64,000 bases of DNA, taken from contig JAYEVF010000097.1 of NCBI GenBank assembly GCA_036346355.1, positions 1 to 64,000 on the forward strand. The letters run 5' to 3'. The position numbers and the translations under genes are program-made. Each line of letters starts with the position of its first letter. The first letter of the stretch is position 1. The notes under the pieces were generated by a model. The model saw only the letters and a list, made by a program, of their open reading frames with translations. It did no database searches and had not been told where the DNA came from. This DNA comes from Rhipidocladum racemiflorum (taxonomy: Eukaryota > Streptophyta > Magnoliopsida > Poales > Poaceae). Of this stretch, positions 21,570 to 34,078 are shown one piece after another.

Positions 21570-23635
21570 GCCGACCAATCAGATGCCGACACGTGTCACC
21601 CGTGACGCAATAAATATTTTCTGAAAAAGAAAATGATTTATTAATTCGGTTTATTGTTTAATTTGAATTTTGAAACTTCAATTGCTTATAACTTTTGCAT
21701 TTCAACTCCGATTTGAGTGGTTCAAATTTCTAAATTTGTATAAAATTGAGCTCTACTCAATTATGAATTTTTTTTAATTTTTGGACAAAGTTTTTCTCTG
21801 TTTTTAATTAGTTAATTGATTATTTAAACTTTAAACGATTATAACTTTTGCGTTTTAACTCCGATTTGGACGATTCAAATTTCTAAAAATCTAGAAAAAT
21901 GTGTACTCTCTATTTATGGAGTTTATTTGGATTTTTGGACACTTTTTGTCTACTGTTTATTTATTTTTTGCTATTTGCACGCGTTACAAGTAGACGTTGA
22001 AGTGCCCGAAGGCTTCGAAGGAGAAGTGTTGACCCAGGAGCCAACTCCAGACCAAGAGCAAGTACTTTTCGAAGGCAAGTTATGCTTTGATCATGTTGAT
22101 CCCATTTTTGAAAATAGTTTGATTTAAATTACTGCATGCTAGTTTAATTAATAAATGCTTTAATTAATTTTGGGAAATTAGATAAATGCCAGATTGCATT
22201 ATGACACCTTGATTAATTATTTGTATGCCATGACCCCTTTGTCACCCTAGTTGTGGTTTATTTAGTTGGACATTATTAATTGCCAACATGGGTATTTAGA
22301 CCGTTGTAGTATGATGCTTAGACCTGCCACGTAGTCATGACATGATTTTGGTTAATCACTTGTCAATATTGACTTAATGAGATATGGAACCTATTTTGGA
22401 AAAGTGTCATGTGTTATTGATGATGTTGTTGATGGCACGTGGTGCATGGTAATCAACTGGGGTTTGATAAATGGTTTTAGACCGGGGCATGTGGCAAGAA
22501 TTGATCGGGTGAGCCAGTTGTGGCATTGGGAGTGATGATTTGATTCTTCGGGTAGTCTTGCCCTGGTCACTCTAAGGACTTAACCTTGCAAGCCTTTGAT
22601 CTGAGTCAATCGTGCAACCACATGTCCGGAATGGGACGGACCTAGTTGATTAAGTTACTAATAACCTGCTTGTGGTACCTCGGGGTGTCAACTACACTGT
22701 TTGTGTAGCTTGAAAGGGGAGCGTGCCAGTGCTGCGGCTTGGTACCCGTCCAACGGCATGTCGGTCCCATACTTCCCCTTGGTTAAGGGAAGGGATGGTG
22801 TAGGGCAAAAGCCGGGGAAGTTCACTTGTGTGGTTAGCGGTTTCTGAAAGACTTTGTTACGGACTTTCGCCTTGGTGGCGCTTGGCTGTATCTTGTGGGT
22901 AAAGTGCATAGCCTTTGCAGAGTGTAGAATCTATTCGAATAGCCGTGTCCGCGGTATTGGACATCGCTCGGGGATTACAGTCAAGGGTTAGATTTTCCAT
23001 GAAAATGACTTGGTCTTGGAAAGAGGGTTTGGTTTAATGAATGACGTTGGTGGAAATGTGGATTAGGAAAGGGGAAGGATGTTTATTTAACTCCTAAAAA
23101 AGTTATTGATATTATATACTGTTTTTACTGCTTTCGAATCTACTTATGCTACTTGTTAAATGCTGTCATTGCAAATGAGCCATACACATTCCTTGTACTC
23201 TGCCATGCATGTAGAGTATTAGTTTGCATTCTGTGCATGACTTGCTGAGTACCAAGTACTCACCCTTGCCACAATACAAACATCAGTTGAGGAAGAATCT
23301 ACACCAGCTTCGGAGGAAGAACTTCAGGAGGAGCCGACGAACTAGGGGCGAGCCCAGTCAGTTGCCTGTGGCATATTGGTTGGCGCCACGTGATTTCTTA
23401 TTATTTTCCGCTGCAGTTTTATTCAAGTAAGACTTAGCCCTGTGAGGCGTATTTTTGTAACTTGACCATAAGGTTGAGTAACCAGTTATATTTCCTTTTC
23501 AATAAAGTACTTTACTATTTCGTTGAGTATGATTGTGATATATACCGATGTTGAGACTGTGTGCACTAGCGTGATCCTGGACTAGTGCTGAATACACAGA
23601 GGATCCGGATTTGCAAATTCGGGTCCCGACAGAGG

Positions 23636-23647
23636 TGGTATCAGAGC
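23636..23647 (+). other. Primer-binding site (initiator tRNA-Met)
   Basis: TGGTATCAGAGC four bases inside the 5' LTR end. Confidence 0.9.
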
Positions 23648-23846
23648 TATACTGACTGTAGGACTACCCTTAGCTAGAATGGTCGGAGTGAGGATAAAAC
23701 CTATTTTCTAAAGTTAAAAGTTTGACAAGATAATGAATGAATTCTCGACTTGCCCCCTTCTCTTTTATCTTACCCCTTGCTGAACTTTCTCTTACCACAT
23801 CACAATTTGAAATTTCTGAGATCTTACGTAAGTGTCTTGGTGACAG

Positions 23847-24602
23847 ATGGAGGGAGAATTCAACTACGTCGATCTTGAGAATGGACATGCCGCAGAGCTT
23901 TGGCATATGCTGCAGTTTCTCGGAGATTTTGAGAAGCCGCAATATCAAGTGAACATCATCAGGCAAGCAGGCTTGATCAAGGCTTGTGATGTGAAGATTA
24001 CGATACCAGCCAGGAAGAAGGGCAAAGGCAGACGTTCGATATACTGCACCGCCAGGAGGTCTACAATGCAGATGGGAATTCAAGAAGCATCACGACGAGC
24101 GATGAGGCAGATTGCTCGCATCTACGCTAGCGAGTTGGAGCACACAGTGTTTCGCTATCACCCGCGCAGCAACAATCTTCTTGACCCGAGGCTGATTCAG
24201 GATGGATATGCCACAGTCACACAATTGGCACGACATGTCATCGCCTAAGAGGATGTACTCGATGATACATGCAAGGAGCTACAGAAGGCACGCAAGGAGA
24301 TCACTGCCGAAAAGAACAGATGGAGGGAGACCCAAGAGTACGTGTCACACCTTCAGCATAGGATCGTGGAGCTGGAGATCGCACTGTACGGAGCTGACCC
24401 CGAGCCAGTGTTGGAGCTGCACGAGCCAGACCCAGAGGAGTCAGAGCTTGAGGAGGACACCACTTCTTCGACGACCACAGTTGAAGGACATGGTGATCGA
24501 TTCGCACTGATGCCGCCGCATCTGTACCCAGGCAGAGAAGGTTTTCTTGATGAGTCAGCGTTTAGACTTGGAGTTGAGACTCTATGTCGAGTCACATCAT
24601 AG
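23847..24602 (+). pseudogene. Extra ORF between 5' LTR and gag (ORF0)
   Basis: The frame opens at ATG 23847 and runs to TAG 24600-24602, with one in-frame TAA at 24246-24248. The 251-codon product has a basic central part (PARKKGKGRRSIY), then a helical, acidic C-terminal half (ELHEPDPEESELEED) typical of coiled-coil or capsid-accessory proteins. I recognise no known domain. Position and size match ORF0 described in rice RIRE3/RIRE8 Gypsy elements, whose role is not established. Retention of one otherwise open frame supports it as a real element gene. Confidence 0.65.
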
Positions 24603-24845
24603 AATAAAAGAGTCACCCTTAGAGGCGTTAGACTCCAGTGTTAGTTCGATTTGGATCTTCATTGTTTGCTGAGTGTGCAGTATATGTTGCAAGGCCCTTA
24701 GGAATTGTAAGCAACCATACCAAGTTATTATTAAATAATTAATAAAGTTGGACTTTGGGTTATACTTTCCACCCCGCATAGGTTTACTCCATTACTTATC
24801 TATGCTTGTTTCCCCCTTATCGCTAAACCTTGAAACAATCGACAG

Positions 24846-25535
24846 ATGGTGAGCACTCGCGGAAACCTTGGAGGCAATGGAAGTGGTTCTCGCCCAGCTG
24901 AAAACCCTAATGAAGGAGCACCTACACCCCAGCCAGCGCCACAAGTAGATATGCAGAACTTTGGAGCTTTCCTCGCAGCTCAGACTCAGTTGATGCACGA
25001 CATGATGTAGCAGATGCAACAAGTCACAGCTCAGTCCACCGCGAATCAAGCAAATCATGGACAACGTCAGGGATCAAGGTTGTTAGAGTTCATGAGGACT
25101 CATCCACCCATTTTCTCTGGAAATGCTAATCCGTTGGAGGCAGATGATTGGTTGAGATCTATTGAGAGGAAGCTACACATCACCCAGTGTGTAGGAAATG
25201 AGAGAGTGTTGTACGCCTCTCATCAATTGGAAGGGACCGCAGCTGAATGGTGGGAGAACTTCTGTTCCGCACACGAGAACCCACAGGACATCACTTGGGA
25301 GGAGTTTACTGCTGCCTTTCGTCAGTATCATGTGCCTGAAGGTATTATGGACTTGAAGAAGGAGGAATTCAGAGCACTGAAGCAAGGTAATCAGTCGGTG
25401 TCCGATTACCTGAACAAGTTCACCCAGCTAGCACGCTACGCACCTGAGGACGTAGCAACGGACAAAGCTAAACAGTCTCGCTTCATGAAAGGACTGAATT
25501 CTGGACTGCAAGTGGGACTGATCACCCACACCTTT
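24846..25535 (+). pseudogene. Gypsy gag, N-terminal part
   Basis: ATG 24846 (MVSTRGNLGGNG) opens gag. TAG at 25008-25010 interrupts it in a Gln-rich stretch where CAG is expected. After it comes the capsid-type domain (FSGNANPLEADDWLRSIERK near 25110, GTAAEWWENF near 25230, SVSDYLNKFTQLARYAPED near 25395). The frame is cut at 25535 by the solo LTR and resumes at 28925. The CCTTT duplication marks the join. Confidence 0.85.
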
Positions 25536-28500
25536 TGTAACATCCCAATTTCGGCATTTCTGGAAAAACTAATTCCAATAAATTAAATTCAAAATTTGGA
25601 TGTTTCATCGATGTTTATATTAACCTGGCATCCTTTCCCTTCCGAAATTGGAATTCAATTCCCCTCCGTCCGACAAATCAATTTTCCGAATTCCGGTCTT
25701 TACCCGAAAATCCACCCGAGTTCGAAAATACTCCAAAAATCCCGGAATCACTTTTAATAAGTCCCAAATATTCCAAAATGATTTTTGGAACCATTCCCAA
25801 GATTTTTGGAATTCCGCTACTATTTTATCCCGCGCAGCTTTCGTTTAATGCCTGCTATTGGCTCCAGAATATTCAAATCCACAAATTTCATCCAAATTCA
25901 ACCAAACCAATTCCATTGTGTTCCAAATATTCCAAATGGTTCTAGGAATTTTTCCGGAATTTTTATACCATTTTTCCTAATTTTTCTCGCGCGCTAAAGT
26001 TTCCACTTATCCTCGGCCAATCTAGGAGTGCCACGTGTCAGAGCTACAGTGTCATCCCTAACCTTGGAGGATTGCACGATGGAGTTGGCTGGAGAAAAAT
26101 TTCAGAAGCTTCCATATTCTTTGTTCCCCATTCAAATTCCTCTAATTCCTTTCATAATGCCTCAAATCGCGAACCGCCGCATCCGTTGGAATCGTGGCGA
26201 CGATACCCATCCGTTCCTCACCATCATTAGCCCCAAATCTCGTCGGAAATGGCTCCATCCTTCCAAAACCATAATCCGCCATTATGGCCATTAATCGGCC
26301 GTTTCAACTCCGATTCGCGCATCTCCACCTCCATTATCTTCGTGAGGGAGTACTCTTTCCAGAGCTCCTACTCTTCCATTGTCTCTCCAACTCGTTTGCC
26401 CGGAAGCTCAAGAAAACCGACGAACACACGCCGTTCTTCGCGTTCTTCGAGTTCATCGTCATATCTTCCTCCTTGGTGGTTCATTCTTCGTTCCGTTGGT
26501 TTCATTGTGTTCGTGAGAATGTCTAGAGTCTAACCCATCCATCGATTTTAGGTTCCATCAAGAGTCTAACCCATCCATCGATTTTAGGTCCCGCTGGCCA
26601 ATGCCCGCGCCGCCTCGCCGCCGAGCCGCTGCCTTGCCGCGTCGAGCGCTCCCGCCGCCGCCACGGCGCTCCTCGTGCGCCGCCGCCCCTCCCCGGCGTG
26701 CCGCCAGGCCCCGCGCGCCGCCGCCAGCGCCCCGCCACGTGCAGCCGCCGCTGCCTCCACGTGCCGCCCGGCCTCGCCCGCCGCCTCGGCAGCTGCCGGC
26801 CACGGTAGCCCCCTGCTGCCACCACCCCATGGAGCTCTCCTTCCCCTGTTCTTGCTCCCATGGAGAAGATGACTCCAAGTCAATGACAGGAAGGGCCCAC
26901 TTGTCATAGGCTCAATGCCTTCCAAAAATCAGAAAATAAAGAAAAGGAATATTCCAGGGAATATTCCCTCGTTTTCCAATTTTTCCAAAATTCAAACTTC
27001 GGAAGCTCATAACTTTTCCGTCCGAACTCTGATTGATCCCGTTCAAGTTCCTAAATTCATATAAAATCAATACCTTCCTGCCAGTACTACTTTTGTAATT
27101 TTTGGAATTTATTTATTTTATTATTATTTATTTCTTGCTCCGTTTTGCGTGTAGTCGACGACCCCGCCGAGTCCACCGACCCCGCCGCCGGACTTCCCGA
27201 ATTCGACTACTCCGCCGCGACTGAAGGCAAGTCTCCTTGACGCATTTTGATCCTATGTTTATGAAATGCTTTAAATTGTTTATAAAGTTGCATGGCTATA
27301 TTTAGCGAAATATGTCAAATATAAGTGGTAGCTATTCCGAAATTGTTGATTCCTCCTTGACATTGTTATTCATGTCCATTGTAACCCTAGGAACCAATTC
27401 ATTGCCATGTTTGGATTATAATGCCACATAAAATGATAGACCGTTAGTTATGCTTGGCTGCAAAATTTATCGAAACAACCCATGGGTGGGAATATTCAAA
27501 TGTGTTGATTTAAAATGTAAATTTTGGATTATTATAATGGTTTTGGTACTGTTTTTATAAAATAAAAAGAAAAAGAAAAAAATGATTTAGACTTGGGCGG
27601 CATGGAATGTCGGGTGGGTGCGGATTGAGCACTAGCTTTCATTGTGCAAGTACCGCCCCAAGTCAATTAAGGATCGACGCTTATGACTGTCCATTCTGAG
27701 CATAACCGTACTACCACATGTCTATAATGGTACAACCTGGCTAAATAATTTGTAGAAACCTAACTTAGACTCGCCAATTGGTGGAATGTGGGCGCCGGCT
27801 AGAGGCGAGTTGTTTTTCCCAGTTTCACGGTATTCTTATGATGAAACATATTATTGCCAATAGGCATGAATGAGTACTGAAGCTATTAAAGAGAAAAGTT
27901 GACGTTTATGAGTTTGAAGTTCTGATAGCCTGCCCGGTCTTTCCTACGGTGGATTGAACCCTAACAGCGGTGAAACCTTAGCGGGTGGGTCGGGTTAGGC
28001 GTATACATTGTAAAAGCCTTGTCATGATCTCTCTGTCGGCACACCAAAGGGAGTGTGTTAATCCGGAGGCACTAAGAGATGATCATGTCTTGTGGGTAAA
28101 GCTGTACACCTCTGCAGAGTTAAAACTATTCGAATAGCCGTGCCTACAGTCAAGGGCAAAGCGAAGAATGCTTTCATATTGGTAGACTTTGGTTTTGATT
28201 TTAAAATGAACAATGTTTCATTTTGGGACTTCGGGAGTGGTTAGAACTCTCGGAGGATTAGTTGGCGGATTGAGCCAACCAGGTGGAAGGAACCTGTTTT
28301 ATTCCATGACGGATTGAGTCATGTGTGTTCAAATTTAATCTTTTGAAAAGCTGGCGGGTAGAGCCCCTATACTAGTGTTGGTGGATAGAACCTTCACTAA
28401 ATAATTAAATACTTCAATTGTTAAAATAATTGTTAAAACCTGCTTTGTGAAAACTATACTAAGTATGGTTTATTGAAACTTGGCTTTATGCAAATGAACC

Positions 28501-28924
28501 ATATTAAGCCTTCCTTGGAAAGCCCTACATGTGCATACTTTCCCAGACTTGCTGAGTACTTTTGTACTCACATGCTACACAATTTGTCATCATCAGAACA
28601 CTACCAGGACGCCGTCGAAGACGGTGAGTTCTTCGCGTAGGAATACGAAGAAGGTGGCCAGGACATCTAAGCTAGCGTTCTTGTCATCGCCTGTGGCGTA
28701 TTTTGGGTTCATTTACTTGTCATTTTATTTCTGCTGCTTGAACTCAGGTCATGCGACCTCGTGATGTAATAAATAGCCGGGTGGCTTAAACTTTATGATT
28801 ATGGTACAACTTTCGCTTTGTTCGGCAATGATATTACACTGACTAACTGTGTGTACTAGCAACTGATCTGGGACTAGTACGGAAATACACAGGAGATGCT
28901 GGATAGCCGATCCGGGGTCTCACA
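25536..28924 (+). mobile_element. Solo Gypsy LTR inserted in gag
   Basis: 3389 bp with ends TGTAACATCCC and GGGGTCTCACA, flanked by exact 5-bp duplications CCTTT (25531-25535 and 28925-28929). It has no primer site, coding domain or polypurine tract of its own, so it is a solo LTR left by recombination between the LTRs of a full element. It shares short stretches with the surrounding LTR (for example ATTCGAATAGCCGTG near 28127 and 22935), so it belongs to a related but diverged family. GC-rich open frames at 26523-26925 are not genes. Confidence 0.9.
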
Positions 28925-29712
28925 CCTTTCCAGACTTCCAGGAACTTGTGAATAAGGCGCTCATCCTTGAGGACAAGCGCAAGGAACTGGATGAAAACAG
29001 GAAGCGCAGAATGCAGCAGCAGGGATCACGTTAGGGAACGCAACAGCGTTTGAGGGTTACGCCTAACCAGTTCTTCAGATTCCAGCTGCAAAATGCATCA
29101 AGAACACCATCGCCGGCACCGAGACCTGGTAATCAGAATTATCAGACCCCAGCACCAACCAGAACCACCCCGTCAAACAGTCAACCGGGAACCGTGAAGC
29201 GCTGCTACACCTGCAATGAGCCCGGGCACTTTTCCAACAGTTGCCCCAAGAAGATAGCAGGAGTGACCCCAGTTCGTCTCAACATGGGATCCACGCCAAG
29301 CAGGACGCCTACACCGGGAGCCTTATCCCAGAACGTGGTAAGAGGCCGCGTCAACCATGTCACCACAAAAGCACTTCAGAATGCCACGGACGTCGTACTG
29401 GGTAAGTTACTTGTCAACTCAGTACCTGCAACAGTTTTGTTTGACTCTGGAGCTTCGCATTCGTTTGTTTCACGAGACTTTATTTCTAAGAATGATTTGG
29501 AGATTGTGGATCTTAAATGTATGCTCCTAGTTCAAACCCCTGGTTCCGAACTCCGAACTAAAGTAGGATGTTCTGGGGTGAGAATCATAATAGATGGAGT
29601 AGAGTTCCTAGCGAACCTTATTATTTTGGGAACCCAAACCTTAGATGTCATTCTGGGAATGGATTGGTTAACCAAGCACAAGGCCGTGCTCGATTGTGGA
29701 AAAAGAACTATA
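28925..29712 (+). pseudogene. Gypsy gag C-terminus and protease
   Basis: It resumes the gag frame after the solo LTR. TAG at 29032-29034 lies where a Gln codon is likely. An intact CX2CX4HX4C knuckle (CYTCNEPGHFSNSC) is at about 29200, and the aspartic protease VLFDSGASHSFVS at about 29435. A frame change near 29705 separates it from RT. Confidence 0.85.
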
Positions 29713-31222
29713 CTGTTGAGAGTCCAAGTGGAAGGAAAGTGGAATTTCAAGCAACCACCGTTCGAGATGGACAGTTGATGGTCAACAGTACAAAAGCGAT
29801 CAGCATAGAGGATGTTTTAGTGGTAAATGAGTATCCAAATGTTTTTCCTGAGGATTTACCTGGTATGCCACCGGACAGAGACATAGAGTTTGTAATTGAG
29901 TTGGTACCTGGAACAGCACCAATAGCAAAGAGACCCTATCGGATGTCAACCGAAGAGTTGGTAGAGATGAAGAAACAGCTTGAGGAGTTGATGGAAAATG
30001 GATTTATCAGACCAAGTTCTTCGCCATGGGGAGCACCAGTTTTGTTCGTTAAGAAGAAGGACGGAAGTTTCAGGATGTGCATAGACTACCGTGCACTCAA
30101 TGAAGTCACTGTGAAGAATAAGTACCCGCTACCTAGGATTGATGATCTGTTTGATCAGCTGAGAGGAGCTGGAGTTTTCTCCAAGATTGACCTGAGGTCA
30201 GGATATCACCAGTTAAAGATTCGATCAGAGGATATTCCAAAAATTGCATTTTCGTCGAGATATGGACATTGCGAGTTCACAGTTATGTCCTTTGGTTTGA
30301 CCAATGCGCCAGCTTATTTCATGAATATGATGAACAAGGTTTTCATAGAGTACCTAGATAAGTTTGTCGTTGTGTTCATAGACGACATTCTCATCTATTC
30401 CAAGTCAAGAGAAGAGCACGCAGAACATCTGAGGCTAGTTCTGGAGAAGCTAAGGAAACAGCAACTCTTTGCCAAGTTTAGTAAGTGTGACTTTTGGAAG
30501 GACAAGGTGGAGTTTCTTGGACATGTGATGACCGCAGAAGGAGTTGCCGTTGATCCAAGCAAAGTAGAAGCCGTGTTGCATTGGGAACAGCCGAAGTCAG
30601 TAACCCAGATTCGGAGTTTCCTTGGAATGGCTGGTTACTACCGCCGCTTCATTGAAGGTTTTTCGACGATTGCGAGACCTCTTACGCGATTGTTGAAGAA
30701 GGAGAAGAAGTTTAACTGGACGCCAGAGTGCGAGAAAGGATTTCAGGAGCTGAAGAAGAGATTAACGTCAGCACCAGTGTTAGTCCTACCGGATGTGAAT
30801 CAGAGTTTTGATATCTATTGCGATGCATCGCGCCAAGGACTTGGATGTGTGTTAATGCAGAACGGAAAGGTTGTTGCTTATGCATCAAGGCAGTTGAGGC
30901 CGCACGAGGAGAATTATCCGACGCATGACCTGGAATTAGCAGCCGTAGTGCATGCTTTGAAGTTGTGGCGCCATTACCTGATTGGGAACATATGTGAAGT
31001 GTATACGGATCATAAGAGCCTTAAGTATATATTCACCCAATCGGATTTGAATATGAGGCAAAGGAGATGGTTGGAGTTGATCAAGGATTATAATGTTGGA
31101 ATCCATTACCATCCCGGAAAGGCCAACGTGGTGGCCGATGCTTTGAGTCGAAAGAGCCATACTGTGAATGTGTTGCTAGTCGAGAGTCAGGATGAGCTAT
31201 GCAAGGAATTTCAGAGGATGTA
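29713..31222 (+). pseudogene. Gypsy reverse transcriptase and RNase H
   Basis: RT carries ENGFIRPSSSPWGAPVLFVK, MCIDYRALNEVTVKNKYPLP, KIDLRSGYHQLKI and FIDDILIYSK. RNase H follows with YCDAS, DLELAAVVHAL, TDHKSLKY and VADALSRK. Apart from the frame change at its start it is open until TAG 31221-31223, where Gln is likely. No chromodomain-type C-terminus is seen downstream. Confidence 0.88.
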
Positions 31223-31223
31223 G

Positions 31224-32556
31224 ATTGAAGTGGTACCTGAAGGATTTTTAGCTGCATTGGAAGTAAAGCCTACCCTGGAAGATCAGATCAGAGAAGGACA
31301 GAAAGATGATGCCAAGATTCTGAGAATCAAGTCCAAAATGGAGGAAGGCAAGGCCAAAGACTTCCGATTGGATGATTCAGGCACGTTATGGATGAAGGAT
31401 CGTATCTGTGTGCCGAACAAGAAAGAGCTGAAGCAGTTGATCTTAGAAGAAGCCCATGACTCCAAGTATTCCATTCACCCAGGAAGTGCCAAGATGTACC
31501 AAGACTTGAAGGAAAGATTCTGGTGGCCAAGCATGAAGCGAGAAGTTGCCGAGCATGTCGCGTTGTGCGACATATGTCAGAGAGTTAAGGCAATGCATCA
31601 GAGACCAGCAGGACTGCTACAGCCATTGAAGATACCTGAGTGGAAATGGGAGGAAATCGGAATGGACTTCATCACTGGTTTACCTAAGACTCAAGGTGGA
31701 TATGATTCCATATGGGTTATAGTGGATCGCTTGACTAAGGTCGCCCATTTTATCCCTTTAAAGACCACCTATTCGGGAGACAAATTGGCAGAGTTGTATA
31801 TGACCAGGATCGTCTGTTTGCATGGAGTGCCATAGAAGATTGTATCGGACAGAGGTACCCAATTTACCTCAAGATTCTGGAGTAAGCTGCATGAAGCCAT
31901 GGGAACTCGTTTGAACTTCAGTACAGCATATCATCCGCAGACGGATGGGCAGACTGAGAGAGTTAATCAGATTTTAGAGGATATGCAAAGAGCTTGTGCA
32001 TTAGCTTACGCTACCTCTTGGGATAAGAGTTTACCGTATGCCGAGTTCAGTTACAATAACAGTTATCAAGCCAGTTTACAGATATCACCTTTTGAGGCAC
32101 TGTATGGTCGACCCTGTCGGACGCCCTTGAACTGAATGAGACCGGAGAACGCCATGTTTTTGGGCCGGACATTCTACAAGAAGCCGAAGAGCAGATCACC
32201 ACGATCCGAGCGAGACTGAAGATAGCTCAGTCAAGACAGAAGAGTTACGCCGACAACCGTCGCCGAGACTTGAGCTTTGAGCTCGAAGATTTCGTATATC
32301 TTAGAGTTACACCTCTCAAGGGAGTCAAGAGATTCCATGCCAAAGGGAAGCTTGCACCACGTTATGTGGGGCCGTTCAAGATTTTAAGCCGTAGAGGTGA
32401 AGTCGCTTATCAACTGGAGTTACCTCAGTCGTTGGCAGGAGTACATGATGTGTTTCATGTGTCCCAACTGAATAAGTGTCTTTGAGTGCCAGACGAGCAA
32501 ACACCTTTAGAGACGATAGATCTGCAGGAGGATCTGACTTATAAGGAACACCCGTG
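31224..32556 (+). pseudogene. Gypsy integrase
   Basis: The zinc domain (HDSKYSIHPG, CDICQRVK) and DDE core (GMDFITGLPK, SDRGTQF, DGQTERVNQ) are present. Breaks: TAG at 31833-31835 just before the second catalytic motif, a frame change near 32130, and TGA at 32483-32485 where an Arg CGA is likely. The tail matches the usual Gypsy C-terminal module (KLAPRYVGPFKIL, HDVFHVSQL). Confidence 0.85.
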
Positions 32557-32729
32557 AAGATTTTGGACACAATGGATCGAGAGACCAGAAACAAGTCAAC
32601 CCATTTTTGTAGAGTCCAGTCGAGCAACCATGCAGAAAGTGAAGCGACTTGGGAGCGTGAAGAGGATTTGAAGAAAGAATTCCCGAACCTATTCCTTAGT
32701 CAGCCCTGAATCTCGGGGACGAGATTCTG

Positions 32730-32744
32730 TTAAGGGGGGAGGTT
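32730..32744 (+). other. Polypurine tract of the long-LTR Gypsy
   Basis: TTAAGGGGGGAGGTT directly before the 3' LTR start at 32745. Confidence 0.8.
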
Positions 32745-34074
32745 TGTAACATCCCAATTTTTGCTTTTCATGAATTTGGGTGAAATTGGGCATTTTTATG
32801 AATTTTCTGGAATTTATTTGGATTTATTTTGATTTAATTTGAATTTATTCCCTTTTGAAATAATTAAAGAAATAAAAGTTACAAATAAAGTTTTCTTGGA
32901 AATATTTTATTTGAGTCCCAAATGTCCTAAAATATTTTCTAGAATTTTTCTGAGTATTTTGCTATTTTTCTTGAATTAAATGAATTTCTAGAAATTATTT
33001 TGAATATTAAATCGCTGGAAAAATGCGAATCGGTTTTACTATTCATCCGACCGAGTCCAAGTCAGACTCGAGTTCGAGTCCGACCCGAGCCACGTGTTCC
33101 GGCCGAACCCTAATCGAGCGGGACCGTTGGATCAAGATCCAACGATCGGCATTGAGCCGCACCGATCCAACCGGATCCGGTCCGGATCCGATCGTGCCCA
33201 CGCCATCGTGGCCGTTGATCGTGCCACGTGGACGGCTAACCGTCGTCGTCTCCACCGAGTCCGAAAGGGACTCCGCCGCCGCGCCGTGGCCGAGCTCGGT
33301 TAGGGTTTCGCGTTAAGCACGGAAGCCGAGGCTATTTAAAGCATGGGTGGTCGTCCGAGGTTCGCCTCAACTGTGCGCACGTGTTTCCCTAGCCACCTAG
33401 CTCCAGTCGCCGTAGAATCACCGGGATTCCTCGCTGAAGTTCGCAAGGACGCCGCCGCGGTTTTTGTATCCTTGCGCCACCGTTAAACCGTCTCCTCCGC
33501 GTCTGAGCCCGGATCCGAGACCCCCAAGTCGAGCCGCATCGGATAGGACCACGCGCCTCGCCGGAAGGCCCTCGGAGCGCCGTTTCACGCATCGTCGTCC
33601 CCGTCACCGGCAGCCGGAGCTCCGCCGCGTCGCCATCACCCTCGCAAGCTCCCTCCGCCGTCCGATCCCGATCCGACGCACACGGTACGTCCACGTAGCC
33701 GCTCCGTTGATTTTCGTAGATTAGATCTCAACCGTTGGATTTGGATCCAATGGCCTAGATCCATCGTGCTAATCTAACGCGTGAAAACCTAGATCCAATC
33801 CGAGCCGTCGGATTTCAAACCAACGGCCCGAATCGTGCCACGTGCACAGGGAGCCGAACCGCCGCGTCCACGCGGGCGTGGGTCACTGACACGCCGGGCC
33901 TGCGTGTCAGCGACCGCACCGCACCGTGACGTCACCCATGACGTCATCGGTGGGTCCCACCTGTCAGCGCTGTGGCCAGGCCACGCTGACGTCAGCAATG
34001 ACGTCACCCGAGGGGTCCCACATGTCAGCGACTGTGCGCCCGTGGACCGAGTCCACGGTGGACCGAGCCGAACC
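32745..34074 (+). repeat. 3' LTR of the long-LTR Gypsy, truncated
   Basis: It aligns with the first 1.34 kb of the 5' LTR and stops after GAGCCGAACC, which is 21539 in the 5' LTR. The remaining 2.1 kb is missing and is replaced by the gene fragment and CACTA end. Confidence 0.88.
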
Positions 34075-34078
34075 CACC

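Larger units (their letters stand above)
20199..23631 (+). repeat. 5' LTR (3.43 kb) of the long-LTR Gypsy
   Basis: It starts TGTAACATCCC and ends GGGTCCCGACA. The first 1.3 kb aligns with 32745-34074 with scattered substitutions and small indels. It contains a likely TATA box CTATTTAAAG near 20795, palindromes such as ACCGTTGGAT/ATCCAACGGT (20587-20610), and five TGACGTCA sites at 21391-21569. Open frames in its GC-rich part (20487-21605) are compositional and not genes. Confidence 0.88.
20199..34074 (+). mobile_element. Ty3/gypsy retrotransposon with long LTRs and an ORF upstream of gag
   Basis: 5' LTR 20199-23631, tRNA-Met primer site 23636, extra ORF 23847-24602, gag from 24846, protease, RT, RNase H and integrase to about 32550, polypurine tract at 32730, 3' LTR 32745-34074 (truncated). 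Layout and extra ORF resemble the rice RIRE3/RIRE8 type. It is inactive: there are stops in the upstream ORF, gag and integrase, frameshifts in pol, a solo LTR inside gag and a missing end. The element's left flank is CATCA; a matching right duplication is not present because the right end is lost. Confidence 0.88.

Noticed and set aside
20487..21605. GC-rich open frames in the Gypsy LTR
   Set aside because: They also occur in the 3' LTR at 33023-34100 in shifted form and have low-complexity Arg/Pro/Ser products.
26523..26925. Overlapping Arg/Ala/Pro-rich frames in the solo LTR
   Set aside because: Compositional frames of a GC-rich LTR leader; no domain.
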